Source: Pseudisothecium myosuroides
Taxonomy: Eukaryota; Streptophyta; Bryopsida; Hypnales; Lembophyllaceae
Reading direction: 5' to 3'
Assembly (NCBI GenBank): GCA_951799445.1
Contig: OX637287.1
Span: 47,025,724 to 47,089,723, forward strand
Length of the DNA stretch: 64,000 bases
Both the position numbers and the translations under genes were made by a program. Below the pieces are notes generated by a model that worked only from the letters and a program-made list of their open reading frames with translations, ran no database searches and was not told the DNA's origin. Shown here piece after piece: positions 11,228-22,447 of the stretch (its first letter is position 1; the number at the start of each line of letters is the position of its first letter).

Positions 11228-11640
11228 GACTGAACATATTCTATCCAAATGTTGTGTTCTTTAGTGCGTTGAAACCTCCTTTTACTTGCCAACAAGAAAA
11301 TAAGTTATGGAAATTTGACGTTCACTAATAGCAACTACTACACTAAATAGTGAAATTGAGTTGCCTTAACAATTAGGTTGTCTTCGTCAGAAAAGTCACC
11401 TCATGACTCACTGCTTGTTCAGATGGAGGCATATGCCATTCCGCTCTAAACCCAAGCTATGAACCAATGCACCAACCCATGCAGTACACATGGTTCCTAC
11501 ATCACTGCATCCTTCTATGGTAACTAAACATAGTTATGGAGTGTAGAATGTCAAGAAACTAATGTGACACAACCTAATTTCACTATTTAGTGTAGGCACA
11601 GTAGAAAAAAAAATGGCGGTTTGGGGGTGCCCACCGTAAC
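11228..11640 (-). repeat. Dispersed repeat (CTTGTTGGCAAGTG family) interrupted by a miniature element
   Basis: On the minus strand this matches segments at about 54713-54870, 58440-58550 and 63590-63800. Shared blocks are ACTGCCATTTTTT, CTACTGTACC, TTTTCTTGTTGGCAAGTG, AGGAGGTTCTAA and ACATTTGGATA. In this copy the block is split by the 252 bp TA-flanked element at 11341-11592. The other copies lack the insert. No coding content. Confidence 0.65.
11341..11592. mobile_element. CACTAAATAGTGAAATT-family miniature element, copy 1
   Basis: The ends CACTAAATAGTGAAATT and AATTTCACTATTTAGTG are inverted repeats, flanked by TA at 11339-11340 and 11593-11594. A second copy lies at 24225-24481. The first bases (CACTAAA) are shared with the 2.4 kb pogo-type transposon at 55058-57457, which also has TA duplications, so that type of transposase may move this family. 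The interior is non-coding. Confidence 0.8.
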
Positions 11641-13037
11641 CCCTTCTGTAGTCTACTGTTTTTTGAGAACTCTAAACCGTTGAAAAGTCTTGTTTGAATA
11701 TTCAGGCCCTGCAAGGCTGCAACATCCAATCCGTGATAATCTGACAAATTCTTATTATTCTATACTTTTTCATAATCCGGACAACAAGGAAAGGATCAAA
11801 TTACAGTAATACAATTAAATGCTGTAACCATCAAAATAGTCAGGCCACCAGCTGCCTGTTTGTATGATAACTACCCACATATCACATGAAGAACATGACG
11901 TTCCAGACTTCCAGTGACTTGACTTCCAACGAACACAGTCTCATCTATTACTTTCATCCACAACAAGATTCATCCATCCAGTCGTCGTCGTCTCTCTCCC
12001 TCTTCAGCTGCTGCTTCACATGCGCTCTTCTTCCTTTGTGCGTGAAATCTTGTTTGATGAATCAGAGCTCAATAGTCGAAACTGCATTTCCCGCTTTCCG
12101 TTCACAAATTCCTGTCCTCATTCATTTTTCGCAATTCTGTAGAATGGTTTTATTTCTAAGAATTATTTGCTTTTGTATGACCATGCAGTAGCATGATCTT
12201 GAGCTGCTGGCCGGAGCTGCTGCTGTTGTTTTCCTTGCATCTAAAGTTTAGGGGTCAATATAAGAACTTCCTGAAGGCTATGGATTCCGAAGATACACCA
12301 TAGTTAAGGATCAGTTTCTCCATTGTTGACAACACTTCACAGAATTGCGAGCTTCTGGATTGATATATCTCAGTGCTGGCATTGCTTTCTTGAGGTATTA
12401 AGTGTCCTTGAGGAACGTATGTCGGCCATTGGCAAGAATCTGTGTGCAGTTGTTTACTCATGGGAGTTGGAAATGAGTCTCCTTTATTAGAGAGTTTGAG
12501 GTTTTGTTGAATGCTGTGAATGTCTCTAACGGTGACTCACTTCAAGATTGAATGGAAATGTACAAAATAATGGTAGTAGTCTTGCAGGTTTCAAAGTTGA
12601 TATATAGTGATAGCCATCTCTCAATGACAACAAGTTATAGTGATTGTCATCCTTAGCTTTCACTTCTAATTCAATCACTATAACTACGAACATCGCTCAT
12701 CGCTCCAGGTTGAATGTTTTGATTGGCGACTTGACAACTCATCAGCAGTCTACTTCCAACGCGCTGAAGTTTCAGTAAGGTTCGAAACTTACAAATAGTT
12801 TGCTGTTCTTTTGCAATGGTTTCATGACGCTCATGTTTTCAACGCTTATACAAGAGTTTGCTTGCAATTGCATAAATTTGGAATGATTTGTAAATGCTCC
12901 TTTCCAGCTTGCTATGTTGTCAAATGCTTCAAAATCATTGCAAATTTGGCAGACATTCTACTTGAACAAATCATTGCAGCAGTGCTATTTGTTACAATTG
13001 TTACAATGCTAATCTTTTGCACATGTCTCCTTTCCAG
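11641..13037 (+). promoter_or_regulatory. Probable upstream and leader region of the LEA-2 gene
   Basis: A pyrimidine-rich patch at about 11985-12030 (GTCGTCGTCTCTCTCCCTC) looks like a plant 5' leader. The sequence just before the start codon contains CTCCTTTCCAG (ends at 13036), a good splice acceptor. A near-identical TCCTTTCCAGCTT occurs at about 12899. A 5'-UTR intron ending near 13036 is plausible, but the donor is not identified. No independent gene is supported in this interval. Confidence 0.35.
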
Positions 13038-13059
13038 CTTACCCTAATTGTCGTCAATC

Positions 13060-13785
13060 ATGGGCGAAGTTGGTGAATGCAAAGTAAACCCCGAGTACGC
13101 CGAGTGCCGCCACCGCCGCCACCACGCCCTCCGCCGCTTGCTCATCTCCAGTGGCTCCCTTCTCGTCATCACCCTCCTCCTCTTAGGCTTAATCGCCTTC
13201 ATCATCTGGCTCATCCTCCGCCCTATCCACTCCCCATCATGGGAAGTCGACGACATGAGGCTCCTCACGCTCAACATCCAATCCACAAACTCACGTCGAC
13301 GCCTTCAAACTGCAGCAACTGGAGCATCACTCCCATCATCAGCAACCGACACTCACAGCAACTGGGGCATCACCACCTTTCTGTTAAATGCAGACATGGT
13401 CATCACCTGGCGAGCCAGCAACCGCAACCATCACATGGAGGTCACGTATGATCAAATTGACATGCGAGTGGCATATGCAACTGCGACGTTTGGAAGGGCG
13501 ATGATTGTTCCGTTCACGCAAGGGAAGAGGAATTGGACGGTGGTGGGGGTGGAGGTGAAGGCGATGAGCGTGCCAGTGACGTTCATTCTGGCGAATGCGT
13601 TGCAGGCGGAGATTCAGAGGGGGAGTGTGGGGGTGCAGGTGTTTGTGGAGGGGAGGGCGAGGGTGCGCATTGGGACTTATAGATCTTTTGGGTTTGGGGT
13701 GAAGACGGTTTGTGATGTTTCTGTGATGACGCCTGAGAAGGAGCGTGTGGGGCAGTTGATCACCAAGAAGTGCCATCGCTATTGA
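13060..13785 (+). CDS. NDR1/HIN1-like LEA-2 domain membrane protein
   Basis: The intronless frame gives 241 residues from the ATG at 13060 (MGEVGECKVNPEYAEC). The frame is open a few codons upstream but has no earlier ATG. A basic histidine/arginine-rich cytosolic segment (about 17-27) precedes one transmembrane helix (about 28-54). This is followed by the typical LRPIHSPSW junction and a LEA-2 domain (about 65-230) with the blocks VTYDQIDMRVAY, IVPFTQGKRNW and RIGTYRSFGFGVKTVCDVSV. The family includes Arabidopsis NDR1 and the NHL proteins, plasma-membrane glycoproteins tied to pathogen response and wall-membrane contact. Length and architecture are normal. The residues LQTAATGASLPSSATDTHSN (about 82-101) form a low-complexity insertion early in the domain. 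The coding strand is C-rich in its first half and G-rich in its second. The exact subfamily cannot be told. Confidence 0.9.
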   Translation: MGEVGECKVNPEYAECRHRRHHALRRLLISSGSLLVITLLLLGLIAFIIWLILRPIHSPSWEVDDMRLLTLNIQSTNSRRRLQTAATGASLPSSATDTHSNWGITTFLLNADMVITWRASNRNHHMEVTYDQIDMRVAYATATFGRAMIVPFTQGKRNWTVVGVEVKAMSVPVTFILANALQAEIQRGSVGVQVFVEGRARVRIGTYRSFGFGVKTVCDVSVMTPEKERVGQLITKKCHRY

Positions 13786-13839
13786 GCAAGCAATCCTTCA
13801 TGTCTTGATATATATCAATTTCAACTGAGGTTTTGTCAC

Positions 13840-14265
13840 GATGAGGAAACTGATGACAAACAGGAGGAGGCAAAATGGAAGGCAATGGCGAATATGTTAC
13901 TTCGTTGCAGTGCTGTATCGTTGTACGTCTTCATTTACAAGCAATTACGTGAGGTGGCTAATTGTGTTCCAGCAATGTCTAGCAAAGTTCATGGAGAGTT
14001 GGATCCTTGGCGACATGAAGCCTGTTTCTTGCTACTATCTGATCTTAGCTATGGATGAGGAAACTGATCCCTGTGTCCAAGTGGAAAATCGGCAAATAGA
14101 AGGAGGCAAAATGGGAGACAATGGCGAATATGTTCGTTGCAGTGTTGTATCGTTGTCGATTTTCACTTACAAGCAATTACGTGAGGTGACTAATTGTGTT
14201 TCAGAAAATGTTTAGCAAAGTTCATGGAGCGTGGGATCTGGGCTACATGAAGCCTGCATCTTGCT
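13840..14265 (+). repeat. Tandem duplication (about 214 bp unit) downstream of the LEA-2 gene
   Basis: The segment starting GATGAGGAAACTGAT at 13840 recurs at 14054. Both copies contain AATGGCGAATATGTT, CAAGCAATTACGTGAGGTG and CTAGCAAAGTTCATGGAG-type blocks in the same order, with small indels and about 15-20 % differences by eye. It lies 55 bp past the stop codon, so the 3' UTR may include it. The open frame across it is not protein-like. Confidence 0.75.
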
Positions 14266-15456
14266 ATCACAGGAGAAATCCAATATGGAAATTGGACAAA
14301 TAGCCTTTTGTGTGCATGCAAGTTGGACAAGTGTACTATTGCGTCCATGGAAATTGGTAAAAATAATGTCCTTTAGTGTCCAAATTCTATTCTTAGTGTA
14401 ACTTAGTGTATCCTAGTGTATCTTATTCTATTCTATCATCACTGGACATTCACCATGGATTAGAATTCTTCAAATATTCCATAGATGGACAATTTGGATC
14501 TCTCCGGTGTATAATCTTAGCTGCTCCATTTTTGTGGGCAATGTCAAGCTTGCAGCTATTACAGACGATGCATGTGCAATGGATACTGAGCCCAATGTAA
14601 ATTCCAGACATCTGGGGAATGCAGAGCTTGGTGGCTCATCTGTTTGTAGAGTGCAATGCAGAAATACCAGAGGTTGTTAGACTTCACTGAGGCAGATTTG
14701 TGGAGGGATATCATCGATTGTGGCTATGGGCGAGTGTGTGAATTCATGAGGTTGAGAAGAATGACAATGTTTGTGGAAGAAAATGGATACTTGTGCCTTT
14801 GATTCCACGCTGCACGTGAGGTACTTTCTTATGAAAGCTGAAATTCTGGACAAAGGATGTGCTGGGAGGATGTCTTCATTAGTTTCTGTACCGAGTTGTG
14901 AAGGTTGAGGTATGGCTTGATGACGGAAATGACATGTTGGTGCTCCAAAGTTGATGTCGACAGAGTTTTTTATTAGTCAAAAAATGACCTTCGACATTTT
15001 CAGTTTCTTGCTTGTAGTTAACTTAAGTAGCTAGAGATCGTGATATGGGTCATGCACTGTCCTGATAATTGTTGTCATTCCGGGTTAGTATATAGTGCAG
15101 TATATATTATGCTTCCAGAGCTCCCTCAAAGTATCCCTAGCTCTCCTAATGACTGAGAGAGCCTGCCGTTTTGTTGTAGCTACGCCATGACTGTGACAGA
15201 GGCTAATAGTAAGTGTTGCATATCGTTTGGCTACAATTAATAGAGATTGGAATAAATGGAGAATTGTAAATCTCTGAAATGACTGAATGATCTCTCTTTG
15301 CAGAAATGTTTATACCATAGCCAATACACACATAAACTAACACGAGGAAGCAGGTGCTTACGATTTTCACAACATTGTGTTGGAACTTTCAACAAGTTTA
15401 CAACAATGTGCTCAATGTGCTTTAAGTAACATCCCCATGCCTTTGCTCGAGAAGGT
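14266..15456. other. Intergenic spacer between LEA-2 and FAH genes
   Basis: No gene was recognised. It should contain the 3' ends of both flanking genes, which converge here. At 14390-14430 the short phrase TTAGTGTA is repeated. No clear polyadenylation element was identified for either gene. Confidence 0.4.
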
Positions 15457-18397
15457 TTAAGTTGAAGACTGGATGCCCACTGCTTGAGGTCCATGGTCCC
15501 TTCTTTTCAGTTTTGTGGGTGGAAGAGTGTTAAACACAAGGTCCCAGAAAGGGCTCGTCACTCCAAAGCTGAAATTGTGCATCTGAGATTTGAAGTGATG
15601 GTTGGAATGATCTTTCTGGGACAATGGAAAAACAAACAAAAGAAAAAAAGAATAGTTAGCATATAACGATCTCCTGTTGCCAATCATTACCACATGGCGA
15701 ATTTTGGCCGTAAATTAGTTTGGAAGAGCATGTTTTCCCAACCACAACCCAGTCAATTCCCCAGGGGTTTTTTGCTCTTTTTTTAATATTTAACTAGTCC
15801 TAAACTCCTCAAAGTCTGACCATATTTTGAATGATGAAAAAAACTATTTTGAACAAGGTGTTGTTTTGTCAATGATTTCTCATTCATCCAAAGTAATGCT
15901 CAAATCTTAACAAAATAACCTTAATAACCTTCTTGTTATGAACAATTTTATGACATTGAGGTAAATCATATATTGTGTAATATATAAAATTTTGAGAAAT
16001 GATTTGGGTATTGGAAGGATATTATATTAAGAAGCTAGCCACCACAAGGCAACCACATATAATTGGGATACTTTACCTAGAGGTCACGATCACCGTTTCT
16101 TGTCAAATAATTAATCAAAGTTCACAAATGTGATCCAGCAAATGCCTAAAATTAGGAAGATTTAGTTCTTTTCCATGCTATTAAAAATATATATATTATC
16201 CCCAAAATTTCAGCATCTATTTTTTTAAATGTTTTTTTTTGACCTTGGCCACCAGGTACAATAATTAGTAGTTGGAGCCAAAAACACACCTTCATCTTGT
16301 AGAGACGTTCCGTAAATGCCGTGCCGAAATGGAGAAAGTAGTGAGTGAGGTCATACAATATGTAACCAGCGAGCATTCCACCAAATACTGAAGAGCACAA
16401 AGCCGGAGATGGGATGATGACTTGCACCAAACACCACACCTGCACAGTCACCATGTCCAACAATCCAAGCAAAATGATTTCAAAAACTGTGCATTCCTCA
16501 AAAAATTAAACTATTTGATGCAAAATTAGGGATTACATACACCATTAAACATCAAAAATCTAAAGAACTCGAGACCTATTTTTCAAAGAATAATGGTGAT
16601 TATGACTTGCACGTCAAATATATTTAGAGGTCATATTTACTTATATGGACATGAGACTTACCGGGATGGCAATGCCAAGAGTGAAGAGAGGTGGAAACAC
16701 AAGACGGTCGGAGTCCATGGGATGCTTGTGGTGAAATCCATGGATAACGTAATGAATGGTATTCGGCCTGCACAGTACCAGTATTCAACCAACATGAGCC
16801 CTGAGAAATGGGGTCCAAATTTTGAATAAACAGGACTCTGATTAGTGCAACCCTAAACAAAGAACTGCTTTAGAAACTTGACCATTTGGCATTCAAAATC
16901 TAGTACCTGGCCTACATCAGTATAACTGCAAGCCATGCCTTCATATGCTTTCACTTATGTTTAATTTCAATGTTTAATTGGGAGTGCAAAGTTATGCCTT
17001 ATAAATATCACTTTTACAGCAAGCGATGTTTGCATTTCACACATTTTATTGGAAGAGTTTAGTCTAGCAGATGAGGTTATATATACATAAACTTAAACGA
17101 AATGAAGTTACGTCTGATTGTGACTGACTTACCAGTAAGTGGAGGTTTTCATGTGGAACAAGAAGCGATGCAGGAGATACTCAGTTAAAGTCCAAACCAA
17201 CACGCCAGCAAGGAAGACGGGAAGCACCAAATGTGGTGCCAGTCCTTCCGAGACGGCCTTTGCTTGAAACAACAGTACCACTGGACCCCAAATCATTGGT
17301 ATCATCCACCACTTAGCTTTGGTCCCCATCTGCACAGTCCATGTCGTACAATGAATTTTTTGGGGCGATTTTTTGTCAAAATAATCGTACCTTTTGGCTC
17401 CAAATCTTCCCAAGTTGGTAAGTTTCACAACAACTTGATTCGGGGTGCAGTGTTGAAAATAGGTGAACTAGCCAATCTAATAGGGGAAATGCACTCCATT
17501 TGCAAATAATTTCTACGTGATATTATCTCGACCATCGATCTTCATTAACCCGCTTAGTTTGTAATTGCACCTTTCCAACACATTCAGGTATCCAAAGAAT
17601 TTAGAATGTTGTGTATACATTTGACCAGGGACAATTTGTACATGTCTGACACGTTTTGAATACATTTTGACAGAAGCCCAATTATCTCCAGGTCACTCAC
17701 TCACTCGACTCGGTGTCGAATTGGACGAGGTGATAAGTGTAATACAAAACAGAAAAATTAATCGATTTTAAAAGCTTTTAATAAAAATTAAGGGCTTCAA
17801 TTCCTCCACCTCAAGCAGATTGCTCTCGAAGAATCGGGGGCATTCTTTGCGCGTCACTGGCTGATGCACCCAGTCGTCATAATCTGCTCCCAGATGGCCC
17901 ACCTGGGAAGAAGACGTACCGTCCACAAATATCAGTAGGGCCCAAATCTTTAAATTAAGTAGCTCTTTAATTAAGTATGCATTGATCTGTATTTTTGTCA
18001 ACTGACTGTCTACAGTAGAGTTGAAATTCAAAAAAATCTAATGCTGTTACAGTAACAGCGGTTGCAGTACGTAGCTGGTCCTGAGAAGCGGCGTTCTCAA
18101 TTATGGCTTAACTTTTGTAATGAACACTTAGACTAGCAAGAAATTTTATAGCTGCCTAGTACCAAAATGTGAATAAAAAGTATGTTATATTTGGAGTTTT
18201 AGCACACTTAATTAGCAGTGATTAGTTTTAGCTACTATCTAGAGCTCATTATGAAAATCACATTGCATAAATATTAGAATTGGTCAGTAGTCACTTACTT
18301 GAGCAACGATGGGCTTGGTCATGTCCACGCTGGTTTTCACAATGGGCTTCATCTTGTCCACCGATCGATCTCGTTCCATGTCCAGTAGAGCCGTCAT
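15457..18397 (-). CDS. FAH: Fatty acid 2-hydroxylase (dihydroceramide fatty acyl 2-hydroxylase), six exons
   Basis: This ER-membrane di-iron enzyme hydroxylates C2 of the very-long-chain acyl group of sphingolipids. Exons read on the minus strand are 18397-18299, 17902-17810, 17329-17133, 16767-16662, 16439-16290 and 15615-15457. They join to 804 nt, 267 residues. All five introns have GT/AG borders: donors GTAAGT three times, GTGGAG and GTGTGT, and acceptors all end CAG. Exon 2 gives VGHLGADYDDWVHQP and exon 4 gives HGFHHKHPMDSDRLVFPP. The ten metal-ligand histidines are present: H118 and H123 (HRFLFH), H139, H142 and H143 (HGFHH), H198 and H202 (THYFLH), and H218, H221 and H222 (HSNHH). As in other plant FAH proteins there is no cytochrome b5 domain. 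The N-terminus and C-terminus are each somewhat longer than in Arabidopsis FAH1, and the start ATG is the first after an in-frame stop. The gene looks intact. A further 5' non-coding exon is possible. Confidence 0.93.
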
Positions 18398-20623
18398 GAG
18401 AGCACGTAATTTTATTACCTGCTGCAGCAAAGCTTACGACCGACATCAATCCATGCCACTTCAATGTACAAATACAAGAATTCTGGAACAGAATTGAAGT
18501 CAAATTGGAACTACAGAACAAAATTTGAATTTGATTCCAGATTTTCGCTTCCAATTCCATCAACATCTGGACTGGACTCAGAGTGTTGGAGATTGAGTCA
18601 TGATTGAAGCAGCCTCGTAAGAGCAGAAATTGTTCAAATCCGTCGGCTCTGTCGATCACTGAATCCCTTCGTGCTTATGATGCAGTTCCAATTGAAACGA
18701 CACGTACTACATAATTTGCAAATTTTAGGAAAGGCGAAATGCTTTGAAACCCAAATGTTCTAGAGAATTGGGTACCTTCAACTGTCTACACTGATAATGA
18801 ACTGCCGATTGGTTGTTGAGTTACGTTGCTACGTACGCTGAAGGCTATATATCTACGCAAGCTCAATATTTCAACGATCGTATATCTATATGCACTCAAG
18901 ATTGCGGACTTCCATATGAGTTTCTTACCCTGTATTGAACTCAAGATTACTTTAACGGACTAGTTGTCTTGTATTTTCATATTCAGAAACACCGCAATCG
19001 ATGGAAAACATTTTCAAAATCCCTGTTTGAATTGAGACTGTCTGACCCTCTTCACCGACCCTCACCATTGAAGAGGAACGAATCTAAATAGAATTAATAA
19101 GTGCAGAGATGCTCCCATTTTGCTGCGCCTGCAGCAACCCTGGGATCTCATGTTACCAAAAATATGTATTCCCTAGAAGGCATAAATAATTTACTGTACG
19201 TTGCTAATTGAAATTACCTCGAAATCAACGTCACGTACGTCGAAGATGGAATACACCTTGAATGTGAACCACAACCAGCAACCTTCACAAAATCAAGGAC
19301 GCGCGGTTCTGTAGAATTGAACGTTTCTCACGTTCAATTTATAACAAGTTTGAAGACACTCGATCGATCTCGCTCAAATATATAGAATATAGAATATCAC
19401 TGATTGAAGCTTCCTTACACCGAATTGAAGCTGCTATGTGATCAAGCAAACTGGGAGATAGACGATCGATATATTGACCGAGGCACCGAGCTAGTGACTT
19501 AGCCTCCGGATCGGAAGAATGGAAACTGAAGGACTGGTGCCAGTGAACGATCGATGTACATACATATAAATATATCACATGGACAGGAGCTAGCTAGTAT
19601 AGCTGGATCGATTGTGTGTGTGTATATTCTGTTGCAGTACGTTTGAAGAGAATCCTGGCATGGCGTTGTTATATAGATGGAGAGCTTTTGCAATTGGAGA
19701 CCATTGTGTCGCAGGGAACTGATCGATCGATCGGTGGGTTGGGACCGAAAGTCCGAAAGGCTCCCACCCAAACCATTGACGGACAGACATCTGAAATCAA
19801 TGCAGGTCATGATGGGCGCCTTTGCATATCACTCAAGCATGCAAAACCCGTAACTAAGTAAGTATACTTATTTGATTACCTGTAGTCCTGTACCCATATG
19901 TAGGAAGACATATACTGTAGCTCAAGGGTGCGCAATGGTTTGCAAAATTCAAAAGTTGTGTTGACAAATGAAAGTGAAACATGCGTTGAAAGCAATAGTG
20001 GCATGCAATTCCACACCTAGAATTCACCTTGTGTAACAGCATTTGTAGTTTTGTAGCAACGTTTGAATAGGGAAACACAAAAGATTGCACTGATTTTGCC
20101 ATTTTGGCAATTGACATTCAACTTTGATACGTGAACAACAATTTTTGAACATGTTTGCTGAAAAAATGATGTGCATTTACTAAAGTAAGTTCCGATATTT
20201 TCATTTTTTGCTGAAAAAATGTACGTTAATTAAGCATCTTCCAAAATGTTGCTAAAATGATGCTATGGATGCTTCCAACATTGTTGTAATGTTGCTACGG
20301 ATGTTTCAAATGTTGCTAAAGTACGTAAACCCTCCAAATTCTAATAGTGATAAGTTGGAGGTTCCATCATTCTTAAGAAGTTATTTCTTATGTCTTACTA
20401 GTAGAATTCCGAAGTGTATATAAACAAGTAGTAGCATTCTAAAATTTGTCACATAGAAATTTTAATAATTCTAAGCAATACATATCTATAGAAGATTGTA
20501 CTAAATATCATATGAAAAGAGATGTACAAGAATAGCACATATTTTTTAGGGTAGAGATACTTGCGACTAGCCGCTAGTTTTAATATGTTTCCAAAGTGGT
20601 TGCTTTTTCAAGTATTGTATTCA
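18398..20623. other. Upstream flank of FAH, no other gene seen
   Basis: The region presumably contains the FAH promoter and 5' UTR. A TATA-like tract on the minus strand lies near 19565-19580 (TATATTTATATG), about 1.1 kb upstream of the start codon. It would be usable only if a 5' leader intron exists. Several GATCGATC motifs occur at 19345-19740. Open frames at 19339-19861 are short and unlike any protein I know. Confidence 0.35.
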
Positions 20624-22270
20624 TTAATCCCTAAAGGACCGGCATGCGTTTTTTGGTTGTATAGAAATTTTGGGCAGGTACGTCTGTACGTGTGACTAGA
20701 GATTTCCATATTTTAAGCTGAAATTTTAATAGAAGGTGGGCGCAAAGATTATCTTTCATATGCACTAAATTTCATAACATTTGGAAATAGGAATCAAAAG
20801 TTATTGCCAAATATGTTATTTTTTTTCGTAGCTGGGCAGTCCAAGCAGATCAGAAAAATCACTTTTTTCAAAAATAAAAATTTGAAATTGGTTTTTTAGA
20901 GTCATATACACGTGGAAAGCTTTGAATCATTCCATTTCGACCAATGAGTAAAAAATTATGAGGGTTTTTAGTTTGCAAGCAGTTATGGATTCTCTACTTT
21001 GAAATAAACTTTGAAATTGTTTATTTAACTCAATTTTTAATATTTTTTGAAAAAAAAAATTCATAGGATGTAGGTTGTTTATTACCACATTACAACCATT
21101 GAAGAATGACATTTTTCAATTCTATAATTAAATTCTTAACAATTTAGTATTTTAGATCATTCTCTACTTCTTTCTACTTGGGTGATTGCATGAAACACTT
21201 GTACTATTTTCTGTCACACGTCTCGTGCTGATTAGTTTTTTGGCCATAATTCTTGGATTTTGACTCCAAATGATTCAAAACTCATAGACAAGGTACTGAT
21301 GACTACTATACACCTTGTCTATTTTTTTGGAATTTTTTTTAAATTTTTTTAATATTTAATAATAGCCCCCGATATTATGTCACAAATGCCAATTTGGAGG
21401 TTTTTAGTACTATTTAGTACCCATAAAAACGAATTTGGAGCTGAAATTTGGTAGAGATGGTCTTCTAGTAGACTTGTAGCTATTGTCCAAAGGAATTCTA
21501 AAAATACTTAATTTTGTGTGGTGTAGAAGTCCACAAATTGAGTCCCTTTCTACTAGCATTTTGAAGCATGTAAAAAATTATTTTGGTGTTTTTTTGGTGA
21601 ATGATCATCTCCATAGAGTTGCCACAAATGGCCAATTTTTCTTTTTTTTATTTAAGTTTTTTCCTATTTTCTACTAATTAAAACATCAAAGTATGGATTT
21701 TCTTAAGATTTGGCACTTTTCTAGTTCTCCTACTTAGAGAATTTTTTAATGAATTTCCTTTTGTGGTTACCTTCATCTTAAAGGTGCATGCATTGGCTAT
21801 ATTTTTTAATTTTTTAAAAAATTGATTTTCTAATTTTAAAGTACTCCAGAAAAAATCATGAGTACTACTGCAAAACGCAACAAATAGTACAGGTGTTTCG
21901 TGCAATCACCCACATACTATTTTTTTTGTATATGTTGTACAATTCCAAATGATTTGAAATTTTTTAAGCATGTAGCCAACTTGTTTAGGAAAAAGAATTC
22001 AAAGAAGCACCACCATTTTGGACATTTTTTCATACAAATGTGACCTTGTGAGGTGCAGCTGCCCTGTTTTTCACAGGGACAAAAAAAAGGATTTTTGCCA
22101 ATTCAAATGCTAATATCTTCCAATCCGCATGGTGGAAAATTCTGAAATTTTTTTCACATCTTCTAAAACTAGTTTACTATAAGATCCTACAGTTACATGT
22201 GTCAAAAAAGTTTTTTTTTTCAAGAATTTGATACATGTACTAAAAATGGCAGTTTTTGAGTGTTTACTTT
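20624..22270. mobile_element. TTAA element (930 bp family), split by a 734 bp element, right end lost
   Basis: The left terminus TTAATCCCTAAAGGACC at 20624 is a one-base variant of the family end. The body matches the inner element at 26130-27073 in the opposite orientation (shared AGCATGTAGCCAACTTGTTTAGGA and GGTGCAGCTGCCCTG-like blocks). It is interrupted at 21179-21912 by a TGGGTGATTGC-family element. The right terminus near 22270 cannot be recognised. Sequence up to 22447 is unassigned. Confidence 0.65.
21179..21912. mobile_element. TGGGTGATTGC-family element, copy 2
   Basis: The terminal inverted repeats are TGGGTGATTGCATGAAACAC and GTGTTTCGTGCAATCACCCA. The copy at 59304-60046 is the same element in the opposite orientation, and 4709-5437 is a third. 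The related uninterrupted sequence at about 26518-26530 (minus strand CTCTACTTCTTCCTACTTAC) shows the site before insertion. A short TACT-like duplication is possible but not certain. Non-coding. Confidence 0.8.
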
Positions 22271-22447
22271 GTATTACTATGATAAAATTACTTTCATGTT
22301 TACAATGAACTGAGTCAGGAACATTGAGGAGCTTCCTCGCAAATTTAAACAATTTATAAAAAAAAAATTTATGTTGGCGCAATAATGCAATACTGAGTAG
22401 CAACACAAAAGTAATTTATCCGAAGTAGAAAAACTAACAATTGAAAT

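Noticed and set aside
13048..13059. Four extra N-terminal codons for the LEA-2 protein
   Set aside because: They begin with TTG. The first ATG in frame is 13060 and follows a probable splice acceptor.
13384..13776. 130-codon minus-strand open frame over the LEA-2 gene
   Set aside because: It is a shadow produced by the gene's skewed base use and gives a His/Pro/Arg-rich product with no family resemblance.
13841..14215. 124-codon frame downstream of the LEA-2 gene as a protein
   Set aside because: It spans a non-coding tandem duplication and its two halves do not keep a shared reading frame.
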